Below, piece by piece: positions 1-9,746 of a stretch of 64,000 nucleotides of DNA (the first letter of the stretch is position 1; each line of letters opens with the position of its first letter). Origin of the DNA: Flavobacterium pectinovorum (GTDB taxonomy: Bacteria > Bacteroidota > Bacteroidia > Flavobacteriales > Flavobacteriaceae); the NCBI RefSeq assembly GCF_022802975.1, contig NZ_JAFEVZ010000003.1, forward strand, positions 62,001 through 126,000, given 5' to 3'. Made by a program: the position numbers and the translations under genes. The notes under the pieces are model-generated. The model had not been told where the DNA came from. It saw only the letters and a program-made list of their open reading frames with translations, and searched no databases.

Positions 1-1150
1 TATGGGGAAAACCACAAATGCATTAGAAGTCGTTATTAAAAATTATTTTGACAAATCAGCAGAGTTAAGTTCATCTGTACAAGAGATAAAAAAATATCAT
101 AATCAAATATTACTCGATTTATTTGAGGATGAAAAACATGCCGTTTTTACAGCTGTTAATGAGCAGTTTTCAGAATTAGAATATTTCCTGGCACATAATA
201 AATCTCCTAACTACAATTTTGTTTACGATCAGATTGTGAGTTTTGGTGAATTAATTTCGACCAATATCCTAAGTCATTTTATGAATTTCATGGGCATCCA
301 GACACAATGGTTAGATGTTCGTAACTTCATTAAAACCAATGCAAATTACAGAGATGCAGAAGTGGACTGGGAAACTACTCAGCAAAACATCAGCAAAAAT
401 GTACCTCGCAAAATATTAAACATTACACAAGGTTTTTTAGGTGCAGATGAAAACAACTTCACTACCACTTTAGGCCGAGAAGGTTCTGACTACACTGCCG
501 GAATTTTTGCTTATTGCCTAAATGCAGAAAGTGTAACGATCTGGAAAGACGTACCGGGGGTTATGAACGCAGATCCGCGTTATTTTGAAAATGCGAGTTT
601 GTTAAACCAGATTTCATACCGTGAAGCTATTGAACTTGCTTTTTACGGCGCAACCGTTATTCACCCGAAAACTTTGCAGCCCTTACAGAAAAAAGAGATC
701 CCTTTATACGTAAAATCGTTTGTTAATCCGTTATTAAAAGGAACCTGCGTTTCTAAAGGAGTCGATTTAGAACCTTATCTGCCTTGTTTTATTGTAAAAA
801 GAGAGCAGCTTTTGATTTCGCTTTCGTCTATTGACTTCTCTTTCATCATGGAAGAAAATATCAGTGAAATTTTTGGATTGTTTCATCAGTTTAAACTAAA
901 AGTAAACTTAATTCAGAACTCCGCAATCAGTTTCTCTGTTTGCGTAGAAGATAAATTTGGAAACTTCAATGAACTGAATGCCATACTTTCGAAAAAATTC
1001 AAAGTTGATTATAACGAAAATGTAACATTGTACACGATTCGTCATTTTAACGAGCAGGCTGCAGAAACTGTTGTAGAAAACAAAGAAGTTTTACTAAAAC
1101 AAGTAAGCCGCGAAACTATGCAGATTGTTACTAAAGAATTAAAACAATAG
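1..1150 (+). CDS. Aspartate kinase, 5' end outside window
   Basis: Phosphorylates L-aspartate to 4-phosphoaspartate, the first step towards Lys, Thr, Met and diaminopimelate. The frame is open at the left edge; the first visible Met lies in GKTTNALE, which in this family sits about 35 residues into the protein, so the true start is upstream. The signature TTLGREGSDYTAGIF and the following VTIWKDVPGVMNADPR (kinase active-site and aspartate region) are clear, as is the HPKTLQPL segment. The C-terminal part has weak ACT-like strands (residues about 265-365 of the visible part), as in monofunctional aspartokinases. A strong hairpin terminator follows at 1189. Confidence 0.93.
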   Translation, partial: MGKTTNALEVVIKNYFDKSAELSSSVQEIKKYHNQILLDLFEDEKHAVFTAVNEQFSELEYFLAHNKSPNYNFVYDQIVSFGELISTNILSHFMNFMGIQTQWLDVRNFIKTNANYRDAEVDWETTQQNISKNVPRKILNITQGFLGADENNFTTTLGREGSDYTAGIFAYCLNAESVTIWKDVPGVMNADPRYFENASLLNQISYREAIELAFYGATVIHPKTLQPLQKKEIPLYVKSFVNPLLKGTCVSKGVDLEPYLPCFIVKREQLLISLSSIDFSFIMEENISEIFGLFHQFKLKVNLIQNSAISFSVCVEDKFGNFNELNAILSKKFKVDYNENVTLYTIRHFNEQAAETVVENKEVLLKQVSRETMQIVTKELKQ

Positions 1151-1188
1151 TTCATAAAAAAGGTAATTATTCAATTCAAATTATAGAG

Positions 1189-1222
1189 AAAGGTTTCACT
1201 AATACGGTGAAACCTTTTTTTG
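1189..1222 (+). terminator. Rho-independent terminator after aspartate kinase
   Basis: An 11-bp perfect stem (AAAGGTTTCAC at 1189-1199 with GTGAAACCTTT at 1207-1217) is followed by a T-run. Confidence 0.85.
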
Positions 1223-1298
1223 TTTTCTTAATCGTTTTATTTGCCAAAAAAAGCTAAATTTACTATAGTACAACAAGTTAAATCATAGTTTATAAATC

Positions 1299-1523
1299 AT
1301 GAATTATAACGAACCTTCAGAAGAAACCAAAAACCAATGGGAAAACGACCCCAATAACTGGATTTGGGGAATGTTTTATTACAATCCTAAAGACAAAAGA
1401 TCTTATTTTCCTAAAAGGATAAATGAATTTGGATGGCATGCGAATTATGCAAATCCTAGTTTCATCATAATTATTGCATTATTGGTTTTGATAATTTTGG
1501 CTTTTATCAAATATGGCAAATAA
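1299..1523 (+). CDS. Small membrane-anchored DUF5808-like protein
   Basis: A 74-residue protein of unknown function. Residues 13-52 carry the pattern W-(x)2-G-(x)-FYYNPKDKR, then KRINEFGWHANYANP, which matches my recollection of the DUF5808 domain: a short Trp/Tyr-rich module often fused to membrane segments. Residues 53-71 form one hydrophobic helix ending in KYGK, so the protein is probably a single-pass inner-membrane protein with a short positive tail. It stands alone between two terminated genes. The domain name is from memory; the membrane helix is directly visible. Confidence 0.7.
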   Translation: MNYNEPSEETKNQWENDPNNWIWGMFYYNPKDKRSYFPKRINEFGWHANYANPSFIIIIALLVLIILAFIKYGK

Positions 1524-1596
1524 CTCCACACTATTACCCTCTCACTCACGAACAAAAACCAAAACATCCTACACAACTTTTCCCAATTATAAATAC

Positions 1597-1604
1597 TACT
1601 TTTG
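1597..1604 (+). promoter_or_regulatory. -7 box TACTTTTG for the giant barrel gene
   Basis: Perfect match to the Bacteroidetes -7 element TAnnTTTG, ending 22 bases before the ATG at 1627. Confidence 0.6.
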
Positions 1605-1626
1605 ACTTTTTAGAGTTAGAGTATTT

Positions 1627-4600
1627 ATGCTGAAAAAATTACTGTTTTTATTGCTTTTAATTTGTTATTCCGGGCTTTGGGCTCAGGAAACAGATTTGCT
1701 CTATAAAACCAAAAAGGTAAAAATTACCCGTGATACGATTCATCTTGAAAATGTGGGCATTAATTCGGGCTTTTTTCAGCTTTTAAATTCTAAGAACGAA
1801 CCAATTGATTCTACTTTTTATAAAATCGATTTTCAAAAAGGAAAACTTCTTTTAAACGAAAAAATCACTTCAGATTCAGATACTCTAACAGTCAATTATT
1901 TAAAATACCCTGATTTTTTAACCAAAGAATATAGTCTCTACAAATCAGGTCAGGTTGTAAGCAATGATTTGGGTTCTGAAAAATTATATAAAATAGACAA
2001 CAGCAATGCTAAAAAAACTACTCCGTTTGATGGACTGAATACATCCGGAAGCATCACTCGCGGCGTTACCATTGGAAACAATCAAAATACAGTTTTAAAC
2101 TCCAATTTAGACCTTCAGATTACCGGAAAAATTTCAGATAAGGTCAGCCTGCGGGCATCGCTTCAGGACAATAACATTCCGCTGCAGGAAGGCGGTTATT
2201 CGCAAAAACTGGATCAGTTTGACAATATCTTTATGGAATTATTCAGCGATGACTGGAACATAAGGGCCGGAGATGTTTTTTTAGAAAACAGAAAAACACA
2301 ATTTTTAAGTTTCAACAAAAAAGTTCAGGGACTTTCGGCCAGTTTTGATTTTGGAGAAGAAGACAATAAAACCAATGTCTTTGCATCCGTGGCTTTCGCC
2401 AAAGGACAATATGCCAAAAGTACCTTTACGGGACAAGAAGGAAATCAGGGGCCTTATAAATTAAAAGGTCAAAATGGTGAATTGTATGTTTTAGTAATTT
2501 CCGGATCTGAACGTGTTTATGTAAATGGTGTTTTGCTAAAAAGAGGTGAAAACAATGATTATGTAATTGATTATAACGCCGGAGAAATTGTCTTTACCTC
2601 GCTTTTCACGATTACTTCTGAGATGCGAATAAACGTTGAATACCAGTATTCTGACCGTAATTACAACCGAATGCTCACCTATGCCGGTGCTTCTCATGAA
2701 AACAAAAGCTGGAGTTTTTCCGGTTATTTATATTCAGAAAATGATTTAAAAAACCAGCCTTTACAACAAAATCTTTCTCCGGAACAAGTTGAAGTTTTAA
2801 GTCAGGCAGGAGATGACACAACCTTAATGACTGCACCGTCTGCTTACGAAGACACCTATTCTGAAAAGAAAATTTTATACAAAAAAACAATTGACAATAC
2901 GGTTGAAATTTATCAGCACTCCACCAACCCTGACGATGTTTTGTATAATGTAAAATTTAGCCTTGTGGGAGCCAATTCAGGAAATTATATAATTCAGAAT
3001 GCAACTTCTGTGGAACGAATTTATGAATATGTTGCGCCAATAAACGGAATTCTTCAGGGAAATTACGAGCCTATTGTACAGCTGGTAGCGCCAATGAAGC
3101 TTCAGATCGCAACTTTTTTAGGAAAGTACAATCCTAACGAAAAAACGCTGGTTGATTTTGAAATTGGAATCAGTAACAATGATCAGAATTTATTTTCGGA
3201 TATTGATGACGGAAACAATAATGGAATTGCCTTAAAATTAAATACTAAAAAACGTCTTTTTACGAAAGACTGGACTTTGGATGGTTATGCCAATTATCAG
3301 TTTGTAGACGAAGATTTTAAATCGGTTGAACGTTTGTACAACATCGAGTTTAATCGTGACTGGAATTTAAACACAACTCTTTTGGGCAATCAGAGTTTAT
3401 TGATTGCCGGTTTAAATTTTGATTTGTTTTCGAAGAAAAAAACTTCCAATATTGGCTTGTTCACGTATCAGTTTGAAAAGTTGGATTTTACCGAAAGTTA
3501 TTCGGGAAACAGGCATACTTCAACAGCTTTTTTCAAATTAAAAAAATGGACTATCGAAAATCAGGGCAGTTTTTTAAAATCAGATGCCACTGCTTCAACT
3601 TCAAGATTCATTAGAAATCTTACCAAAACCAAATATCATTTTGGAAAAAACTGGGTTGGAGGCAATATTCAGCTTGAAGACAATCAGGAAAAAGACAAGG
3701 CTGCCAATCAATTTACGGGAATTAGTCAGCGTTTTTCAGAATATGGCGTTTTTGCCGGACGTGGTGACAGCACCAAAGTTTTTGTAGAACTGGGTTATTT
3801 ACGTCGAAAAAACGACAGTTTACAGAACGGATTATTGCAGCATGTGAGCAATTCGCAAACCTATTTTTTAAAATCGAAACTAATTCAGAACAAAAAAACA
3901 GATTTGGCTGTTTATGCCAGTTATAGAAATTTAGACTTTACAGACGCCAACCGAAAAAGCGAACCTTCACTAAATTCAAGAATTTTATATAACGATCGTT
4001 TTTTTAATCAGTTTTTTCAAATCGGAACCGTTTACGAAACCAGTTCGGGACAAATTGCGCGTCAGGAATACAATTACTTAGAAGTTCCGGCTGGCCAGGG
4101 AGTATATGCGTGGAATGACTACAACAATAACGGCATCAAGGAACTGGATGAATTTGAAATTGCCCCTTTTCCGGATCAGGCGAAGTTTATTCGTATCTTT
4201 TTACCCAACCAGGTGTATGATAAAACCAATCAGAATAAATTTTCACAATCCCTTATCATAAATCCGCTGCAATGGCAGAATGAAAAAGGTTTCAAAAAAA
4301 TAGTTTCTTATTTTTATAACCAGACCTCATTTATTCTGGACAGAAAAGTAAAAAGCGATGGTGCTAATTTTGAATTGAATCCGTTTACCTCATCTGAGAA
4401 AAATATCCTAGGATTAAATTCCAGTTTCAGAAACAGTTTGTTCTATAACCGGGGCAAGCAAAAGCATTCTGTAACGTATTCCTACCTGATTAATAACGGA
4501 AAAAATCGTCTTTCTATTGGTTCACAATCGGTAAAAAACTATTCGCATCAATTACAATATACGCACTTATATCAAAAAAGCTGGCTATTGAATTTGTTTG

Positions 4601-5058
4601 CCAAAACAATTCAGACTTCATTAACTTCTGAAGATTTCACAGCAAAAAACTATGATCTGACCGGTTATCAGATGGCTCCTAAAATCAGTTATTTATTTTC
4701 AAAAAATACCAGTCTGGATTTCTTTTACGAATTACAAAAGAAGGAAAACCAGATTGGGGATTTTGAAACCTTAACCCAAAACCGACTGGGAACTTCGTTT
4801 TCGTATGCAGGAGATAAAAAAGTAACTGTGAACGGAGAATTCTCTTTTTATGAAAACAAATTTGTGGGAGACGAATTCTCTTCAGTAGGATTTCAAATGC
4901 TTGAAGGGCTTCAGGCTGGCCAAAATTTAGTCTGGAAATTACTTTTGCAGAAAAATATCACGCAGTTTTTAGATGTAAACTTAAATTATCAGGGGCGTAA
5001 GAGCGAAACAGGTGTAACTGTACATACAGGAAATATTCAGTTAAGAGCTTATTTTTAA
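1627..5058 (+). CDS. Very large outer-membrane beta-barrel protein
   Basis: An 1143-residue protein with a signal peptide (MLKKLLFLLLLICYSGLWAQ, cleavage after residue 19 or 20) and an aromatic C-terminus ending in AYF, typical of outer-membrane barrels. The N-terminal 120 residues look like small beta domains. A segment near residues 285-345 contains VLVISGSERVYVNG and DYVIDYNAGEIVFTS, a motif I associate with SprA-like and other large Bacteroidetes surface proteins. The remainder alternates short polar and aromatic strands, as in a barrel. No enzyme motif is visible. It has its own promoter at 1597 and no operon partner. I infer an outer-membrane location but cannot assign a substrate. Confidence 0.75.
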   Translation: MLKKLLFLLLLICYSGLWAQETDLLYKTKKVKITRDTIHLENVGINSGFFQLLNSKNEPIDSTFYKIDFQKGKLLLNEKITSDSDTLTVNYLKYPDFLTKEYSLYKSGQVVSNDLGSEKLYKIDNSNAKKTTPFDGLNTSGSITRGVTIGNNQNTVLNSNLDLQITGKISDKVSLRASLQDNNIPLQEGGYSQKLDQFDNIFMELFSDDWNIRAGDVFLENRKTQFLSFNKKVQGLSASFDFGEEDNKTNVFASVAFAKGQYAKSTFTGQEGNQGPYKLKGQNGELYVLVISGSERVYVNGVLLKRGENNDYVIDYNAGEIVFTSLFTITSEMRINVEYQYSDRNYNRMLTYAGASHENKSWSFSGYLYSENDLKNQPLQQNLSPEQVEVLSQAGDDTTLMTAPSAYEDTYSEKKILYKKTIDNTVEIYQHSTNPDDVLYNVKFSLVGANSGNYIIQNATSVERIYEYVAPINGILQGNYEPIVQLVAPMKLQIATFLGKYNPNEKTLVDFEIGISNNDQNLFSDIDDGNNNGIALKLNTKKRLFTKDWTLDGYANYQFVDEDFKSVERLYNIEFNRDWNLNTTLLGNQSLLIAGLNFDLFSKKKTSNIGLFTYQFEKLDFTESYSGNRHTSTAFFKLKKWTIENQGSFLKSDATASTSRFIRNLTKTKYHFGKNWVGGNIQLEDNQEKDKAANQFTGISQRFSEYGVFAGRGDSTKVFVELGYLRRKNDSLQNGLLQHVSNSQTYFLKSKLIQNKKTDLAVYASYRNLDFTDANRKSEPSLNSRILYNDRFFNQFFQIGTVYETSSGQIARQEYNYLEVPAGQGVYAWNDYNNNGIKELDEFEIAPFPDQAKFIRIFLPNQVYDKTNQNKFSQSLIINPLQWQNEKGFKKIVSYFYNQTSFILDRKVKSDGANFELNPFTSSEKNILGLNSSFRNSLFYNRGKQKHSVTYSYLINNGKNRLSIGSQSVKNYSHQLQYTHLYQKSWLLNLFAKTIQTSLTSEDFTAKNYDLTGYQMAPKISYLFSKNTSLDFFYELQKKENQIGDFETLTQNRLGTSFSYAGDKKVTVNGEFSFYENKFVGDEFSSVGFQMLEGLQAGQNLVWKLLLQKNITQFLDVNLNYQGRKSETGVTVHTGNIQLRAYF

Positions 5059-5120
5059 CAAATTACAAATCGTAATGATAAATTGATTATTTTTAATTGG
5101 AATTTTAACCTCTAAAAACT

Positions 5121-5624
5121 ATGAAAAAATTATTATTGCTTTGTTTGATGATTGTTTCATCAAGTAATTTTTACGCACAGGAAACAACAAAAACAACGAA
5201 AGCCAAAACCGAAACCGCAGCTCAAAAGAAAAAAGCTGCTGATAAAGCAAAAGCAGAAGCCGATAAAGCTAAAGAAGCTTCCGGTAAAGCAAAAGAAGCG
5301 TCTACAAAAGCTAAAAAAGAATCGGCAAATGCTAAAAGCGCAGCCGATAAAGAAACCGCAAAAGCTAAAAAAGAAGCTGTAACTGCAAAAAATACAGCAA
5401 ACAAAGAAGCTGCAAAAGCTAAAACCGAAGCTGACAAGGCTAAAAAATCTGCTTCAAAAACTTCGAAAACAAGCACCAAGACTTTAAAAGAAACCAGCGA
5501 AAAAGCTCCAAAAGTAGCCGATAAAGTTACCGGAGAATATAATGGCAAAAAAGTCTATACCGGTCCAAAAGGAGGAAGATATTACATCAATAAAAACGGA
5601 AACAAAACCTATATTCAGGATTAA
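5121..5624 (+). CDS. Secreted Lys/Ala-rich protein with PBCV basic-adaptor-like tail
   Basis: A 167-residue protein. Residues 1-20 are a signal peptide ending FYAQ. Residues 25-140 are a low-complexity, probably helical Lys/Ala/Glu repeat built from units like KAKKEA and DKAKAEA, resembling histone-H1-like or periplasmic coiled sequences. The last 30 residues contain KKVYTGPKGGRYYINKNGNK, which matches the PBCV-specific basic adaptor domain (GPxGGxYYINxxGxKxYI), a short basic module first noted in chlorovirus proteins. The role is unknown; the high positive charge suggests binding to DNA, LPS or another polyanion outside the inner membrane. Confidence 0.75.
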   Translation: MKKLLLLCLMIVSSSNFYAQETTKTTKAKTETAAQKKKAADKAKAEADKAKEASGKAKEASTKAKKESANAKSAADKETAKAKKEAVTAKNTANKEAAKAKTEADKAKKSASKTSKTSTKTLKETSEKAPKVADKVTGEYNGKKVYTGPKGGRYYINKNGNKTYIQD

Positions 5625-6131
5625 AAACTTTCTGTCTGACCAAATGAGTCCGGATTTCCATCGAGAAGTCCGGGCTTTTTTAGTTTATCTATTTAAAGGG
5701 AGTCATCCATGGTTAAGGCAGAGACTTTTAATTGCATAAAGACTTCGACTCCGCTCAGCCCGACACTCTTTATTTGAGCCATTGGATTGAATTAATTTGG
5801 TTCTTCGCCATAATTAATGAAAAATCAATTTTCGGCAGCTACGAAATTCGCTAAATCTGCTAAATCTGCGGGATAAATTTTAAATTACTTCCCGCATATT
5901 TAGCAGATTTAGCAGATTTTTTTATGTTTCACTAAGAAATTGTCTTTTTTGAAATCCACTGTTTTAGGCGAAGAGCCATTAATTTTTCATTGAGTTTTGG
6001 ATTTGACATTGATATTGACATTGAAATTGAAATTGATTTTTGAACTTGAATTCCAGAGTTAATAATTTAGTAATATATTCGAAATAACAAAAAAGGAGTA
6101 TTTCTGTATCTTCGTTTGAAAAATCGCCCAT
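5625..6131. repeat. 507-bp intergenic region with three repeat types
   Basis: No gene is visible. 5650-5685 holds two copies of a TCCGG word before a T-run, possibly a weak terminator for the Lys/Ala-rich gene. 5743-5758 is one copy of the dispersed word CTTCGACTCCGCTCAG. 5849-5920 is an inverted pair made of CTAAATCTGCTAAATCTGC and its complement TTAGCAGATTTAGCAGATTT. 6003-6045 is an array of TTGACATTGATATTGAAATTG-type hexamers. A weak -7 box (TTCGTTTG, 6109-6116) precedes the next gene. Confidence 0.75.
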
Positions 6132-7202
6132 ATGAGCATTGAATATACTGCCAATAAAACTATTTTAATAACTCCTTTAAACTGGGGATTAGGACACGCA
6201 ACCCGATGTATCCCGATAATTAAAGCTTTACAGGAAAACAATTACATCCCCATAATCGCTTCGGATGGCGTTGCATTGGCATTATTACAAAAAGAATTTC
6301 CGTACATACAGACCTTAGAATTACCTTCTTATCATATTGAATATGCTAAAAACGGCAAAAACTTCAAATGGAAACTGATTAAAAGCTTGCCTAAAATGAT
6401 TACTGCTATTTTGGATGAGAAAAAAATGGTGAACTCCTGGATCAGAAAATACGATATTGACGGTATCATTTCAGATAACAGACTTGGCGTTTTCAGTAAA
6501 AAAGTGCCTTCGGTATTTATTACACATCAATTGAATGTGATGACAGGAAACACCACAAAGTTTACGAGTAAATGTCATCAGTTTTTTATAAAGAAATACA
6601 ATGAATGCTGGATTCCTGATACTGATGAAAATCCAAATTTAACCGGAGAACTTGGTCATTTAAAAAACAGTAAACTAAACCTGAAATACATTGGTCCTTT
6701 GAGCAGAATGCGTAAAAAAGAGACTCCGAAACAATATGATTTAATGATTATTTTATCCGGCCCGGAACCTCAGCGTACTTTGCTTGAAGAAAAATTGCAG
6801 ACAGAAATCTCACGATACAGAGGTGAGGTTGTTTTTGTAAAAGGTATTGTCGAAAAAACACAAACCAAGCAGCAGCTCAAAAATGTTACCTATTACAATT
6901 TCATGAATACCAAACAGCTGGAACAGACTTTTAATGAAAGTGATTTGGTTTTGTGCCGATCAGGATACACTACGGTTATGGATTTGGCAAAGCTGGGCAA
7001 AAAAGCCTTTTTTATCCCTACACCCGGACAATACGAACAGGAATATCTGGCGATAAAACTACAGGACGAAAACTTAGTACCTTATGCAACGCAAAACGAC
7101 TTTACGATTGAAGATCTTTCAAAAGTAAAATCGTTTAAAGGATTGACCCAATTTGAAAATAATATCGATTGGGATTCGTTATTTACTGTTTTTGAGAAAT
7201 AA
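6132..7202 (+). CDS. MurG-like (GT28-type) glycosyltransferase
   Basis: A 356-residue cytoplasmic or membrane-peripheral GT-B enzyme. The N-terminal domain begins ILITPLNWGLGHATRCIPII, the Gly-rich loop of UDP-sugar transferases such as MurG. The C-terminal domain has LIILSGPEPQRTLLEE and the nucleotide-sugar segment DLVLCRSGYTTVMDLAKLGK followed by PTPGQYEQEYLA, corresponding to the GT28 C-terminal pattern. The acceptor is unknown; a lipid or surface glycan is likely. It converges on the porin gene, with only 1 base between the stop codons. Confidence 0.8.
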   Translation: MSIEYTANKTILITPLNWGLGHATRCIPIIKALQENNYIPIIASDGVALALLQKEFPYIQTLELPSYHIEYAKNGKNFKWKLIKSLPKMITAILDEKKMVNSWIRKYDIDGIISDNRLGVFSKKVPSVFITHQLNVMTGNTTKFTSKCHQFFIKKYNECWIPDTDENPNLTGELGHLKNSKLNLKYIGPLSRMRKKETPKQYDLMIILSGPEPQRTLLEEKLQTEISRYRGEVVFVKGIVEKTQTKQQLKNVTYYNFMNTKQLEQTFNESDLVLCRSGYTTVMDLAKLGKKAFFIPTPGQYEQEYLAIKLQDENLVPYATQNDFTIEDLSKVKSFKGLTQFENNIDWDSLFTVFEK

Positions 7203-7203
7203 A

Positions 7204-8499
7204 TTAGAAATTAAACTGCGCTTGTAATCTCAGTAAATTTCCCTGCTGTCTGTTAACCGGAATAGCACTGTCTACAAAAGTTCTGTCGGCAATAACATAT
7301 TCTGCTGTCAGTTCGAATGCTTTGATTGGTTGCCATTCAACACCAAACTGGTAGTCTCTTACTACGTAGCTTCTGGCATCTTTTTCATATTTTTTTCCTC
7401 CATCATAATATTGAAATTTAGCAAAAGGATAAAGGTGCTGTTTCTTAATATCCCATTTATAATTCAGTAAAACATAACCACCGTTTAAATCTGTTACATC
7501 AACATGTTTGGTTACCGTATTATAACGCGGTCCTGTACCAAAATTATACTCTGTCTGGATTCCGAAAGGTCTTGGATATAAAACAAAAGTTGCTCCTATT
7601 CGCTGATCCTTTATATATTGCGGATCATTCACCGTAACTCCTGATGAAATTTCTCCGGTAAAAGCCCATTTTCCGGTATAAGCCTGAATACCCGGTTCGA
7701 TGATCTGACTTCCAATAACAAAAGGATAAGTGACTCTTGCTACTACATTTAAATCTCTGTTTCCGTCGATTTTGTTTGCTATTTGCCCGTTGTAAGCTCC
7801 AAAAGCAAAGACTCCGAAATCGCCTGAACCTTTGTAACCGTCTTTTACCAACATCTCAAAACGTTTTCTGATTTCTGCCGGTGCCCAATAAAAAAACACT
7901 CCTAAATCACGTTCATTTGATATTGCACTATTTATACCGTCAGCACGATCCAAAGTCAGACGCTGTGAGCTGGACTGCATGTTTTCGAAACCGTACGGAA
8001 TTTTACTTTGTCCCACTCTAACTCGATATTCTCTTTTTTTATCAAAAGAAACATCAAAATACAAATCACGAATCTGAACAAAATTATTCATTCCTGAAGC
8101 AGGTGAACTGGCAAAATCCGGCTGGAAATAGAAAAACACATTTGGATGAACCTGACCTGAAAACACTAAACGGGCACGGCGAATAAAAAGTCCGTTGTTT
8201 GCTTTTGCATCCGGAGCTGTTGAAGTTGTTCCCCAGGATTTATCACATTGATCGCAGGAAACTTTGTCATTTGTAGAGAACAGACCGTTGTATCGTATTT
8301 GTGCATAACCTCTTAGTGAGATTCTATCGTACCAGTGTTCTTCGACACCGCCACCCGATTTAGTCTCAGGAAGTTTTGCTTTGTTGATAGAATCTAAAAT
8401 ACGCATCACTTCGTTTTTTACATCCTGCTTATTTAATTCCTGCGCATTTACCCCGCAGCTAAGCAGTACTAAAACTGCCAATATTAATCTTTTTATCAT
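7204..8499 (-). CDS. Phosphate-selective porin O/P family outer-membrane protein
   Basis: A 431-residue protein with a signal peptide (residues 1-19, ending GVNAQ), a short N-terminal helical segment, then a barrel with the typical OprO/OprP start RISLRGYAQIRYNG and interior strands such as RRARLVFSGQVHPNVFFYFQPDF. It ends in QAQFNF, a barrel terminus. Family members are anion or phosphate porins. Location directly downstream of a PhoR/PhoB-like pair, and an 11-bp-periodic hexamer array in its promoter (8528-8573), support phosphate-starvation control. It is 176 bases from phoR and probably transcribed separately. Confidence 0.88.
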   Translation of the reverse strand: MIKRLILAVLVLLSCGVNAQELNKQDVKNEVMRILDSINKAKLPETKSGGGVEEHWYDRISLRGYAQIRYNGLFSTNDKVSCDQCDKSWGTTSTAPDAKANNGLFIRRARLVFSGQVHPNVFFYFQPDFASSPASGMNNFVQIRDLYFDVSFDKKREYRVRVGQSKIPYGFENMQSSSQRLTLDRADGINSAISNERDLGVFFYWAPAEIRKRFEMLVKDGYKGSGDFGVFAFGAYNGQIANKIDGNRDLNVVARVTYPFVIGSQIIEPGIQAYTGKWAFTGEISSGVTVNDPQYIKDQRIGATFVLYPRPFGIQTEYNFGTGPRYNTVTKHVDVTDLNGGYVLLNYKWDIKKQHLYPFAKFQYYDGGKKYEKDARSYVVRDYQFGVEWQPIKAFELTAEYVIADRTFVDSAIPVNRQQGNLLRLQAQFNF

Positions 8500-8527
8500 T
8501 TTTTCTAATGCCCTTAATTTCAGGATG

Positions 8528-8573
8528 CAAAGATGTAACCACCTGTGTTAAGAAATCATTAACCAGATGTTAT
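8528..8573 (-). promoter_or_regulatory. Candidate PHO box plus -7 box of the porin
   Basis: Read on the minus strand: ATAACA (8573-8568), TTAATG (8562-8557) and TTAACA (8551-8546), spaced exactly 11 bp, then 10 bp, then CATCTTTG (8535-8528), a one-mismatch -7 box. The layout matches the arrays before the TonB receptor and the lipoprotein. The PHO-box function is inferred. Confidence 0.5.
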
Positions 8574-8675
8574 TATAATAAAAATTTAATGTTACCGACT
8601 AAATCCGCATGTTGATTTATTGTTAAAACCCTTGTTTTACGGGTTTTACAAAAGCTGCAATTACAATTATTTAAC

Positions 8676-9746
8676 CTAGGCTTTTGTCATTTTATTGGCT
8701 TTTTCAAGCGTAAAAGAAAATTCAGAACCAATTCCGAACTCACTTTCTACATAAACTTTCTCTTTGTGCGCTTCAATAATATGTTTTACAATGGCCAAAC
8801 CTAAACCGGAACCACCTTCAGATCGGGTTCCGCTTTTGTCAACCCTGTAAAAACGTTCAAAAAGACGTGGAATATTCTGCTTTTCGACACCTTCTCCATT
8901 ATCACTAATACGAATTAAGACTTTTTTCTTGGTCAGATTAACAACCCCCACTTCGGTTAAACCACCTTCTTTTCCGTATTTAACAGAGTTTACAATCAAA
9001 TTTTCCAAAACCTGTTGTATTCTGTCCTGATCTCCTTTTACCACTAAAGACTGTATATTCTTGCTTTCGAATGCTAATTTGATTTTCTTTTTATCAGCTT
9101 TCATTTCCAATAAATCAAAAACATTCCGAATCAATTCAACGATATCAAATTCGATAATATTCAAATCCAGGTCACCCGACTCTAATTTGGTAATCATATC
9201 CAAATCTTCAACAATGTAAATGAGTCGTTCTACACCTTTTTCAGCACGTTTCAGGTATTTCTTTCGAATGTTTTTATCTTCCATTGCACCGTCCAGTAAA
9301 GTTGAAACATACCCCTGAACTGTAAATAATGGTGTTTTGAGTTCGTGCGAAACATTTCCTAAAAATTCTCTTCGGTATTGCTCTCTGATTTCAAGCATTT
9401 CGATTTCGAGTTTTTTATCTGTAGCAAATTTTTTCACCTCCCGCGAAAGCGTTTCCATATCCGTTGTAATGGGCTGATTGATCAAAGGTGTTGATTCGAG
9501 TAAAGAAACCTCATCGTAGATTTTTTTAACTCTTCGGTAAATAAATCGTTCGACACGATATTGCAGCACCAAAAAAGAGAAGATATAAATCGAAATAATA
9601 AAAACTACTCCAAACCCAAATTGATATTTTAATTGATTTTTGTAGAATATATTCATCAGCAACAGCACAAATCCTGTTGCGAACAAACTTATATAAAGTG
9701 CCGACTTTATAGCAAACTTATAGGTTTTTTTGAAATTGATTTTCAT
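8676..9746 (-). CDS. PhoR-like sensor histidine kinase
   Basis: A 356-residue inner-membrane kinase. Two transmembrane helices (about residues 12-33 and 40-62) are separated by only a few residues, so there is no periplasmic sensor domain, as in Bacteroidetes PhoR-type kinases. The H-box is FLGNVSHELKTPLFTVQGYV (phospho-accepting His near residue 135). The ATPase domain has NLIVNSVKYG (N box), DNGEGV (G1), FERFYRVD (F box) and GGSGLGLAIVKHI (G2). PhoR function is inferred from the close H-box similarity and the neighbouring porin and PhoB-like regulator. It lies 228 bases downstream of the regulator gene. Confidence 0.85.
   Translation of the reverse strand: MKINFKKTYKFAIKSALYISLFATGFVLLLMNIFYKNQLKYQFGFGVVFIISIYIFSFLVLQYRVERFIYRRVKKIYDEVSLLESTPLINQPITTDMETLSREVKKFATDKKLEIEMLEIREQYRREFLGNVSHELKTPLFTVQGYVSTLLDGAMEDKNIRKKYLKRAEKGVERLIYIVEDLDMITKLESGDLDLNIIEFDIVELIRNVFDLLEMKADKKKIKLAFESKNIQSLVVKGDQDRIQQVLENLIVNSVKYGKEGGLTEVGVVNLTKKKVLIRISDNGEGVEKQNIPRLFERFYRVDKSGTRSEGGSGLGLAIVKHIIEAHKEKVYVESEFGIGSEFSFTLEKANKMTKA

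Noticed and set aside
5222..5548. 108-codon open frame opposite the Lys/Ala-rich gene
   Set aside because: It is the complementary reading of a low-complexity AAA/GCT repeat and has no start context or homology-like content.
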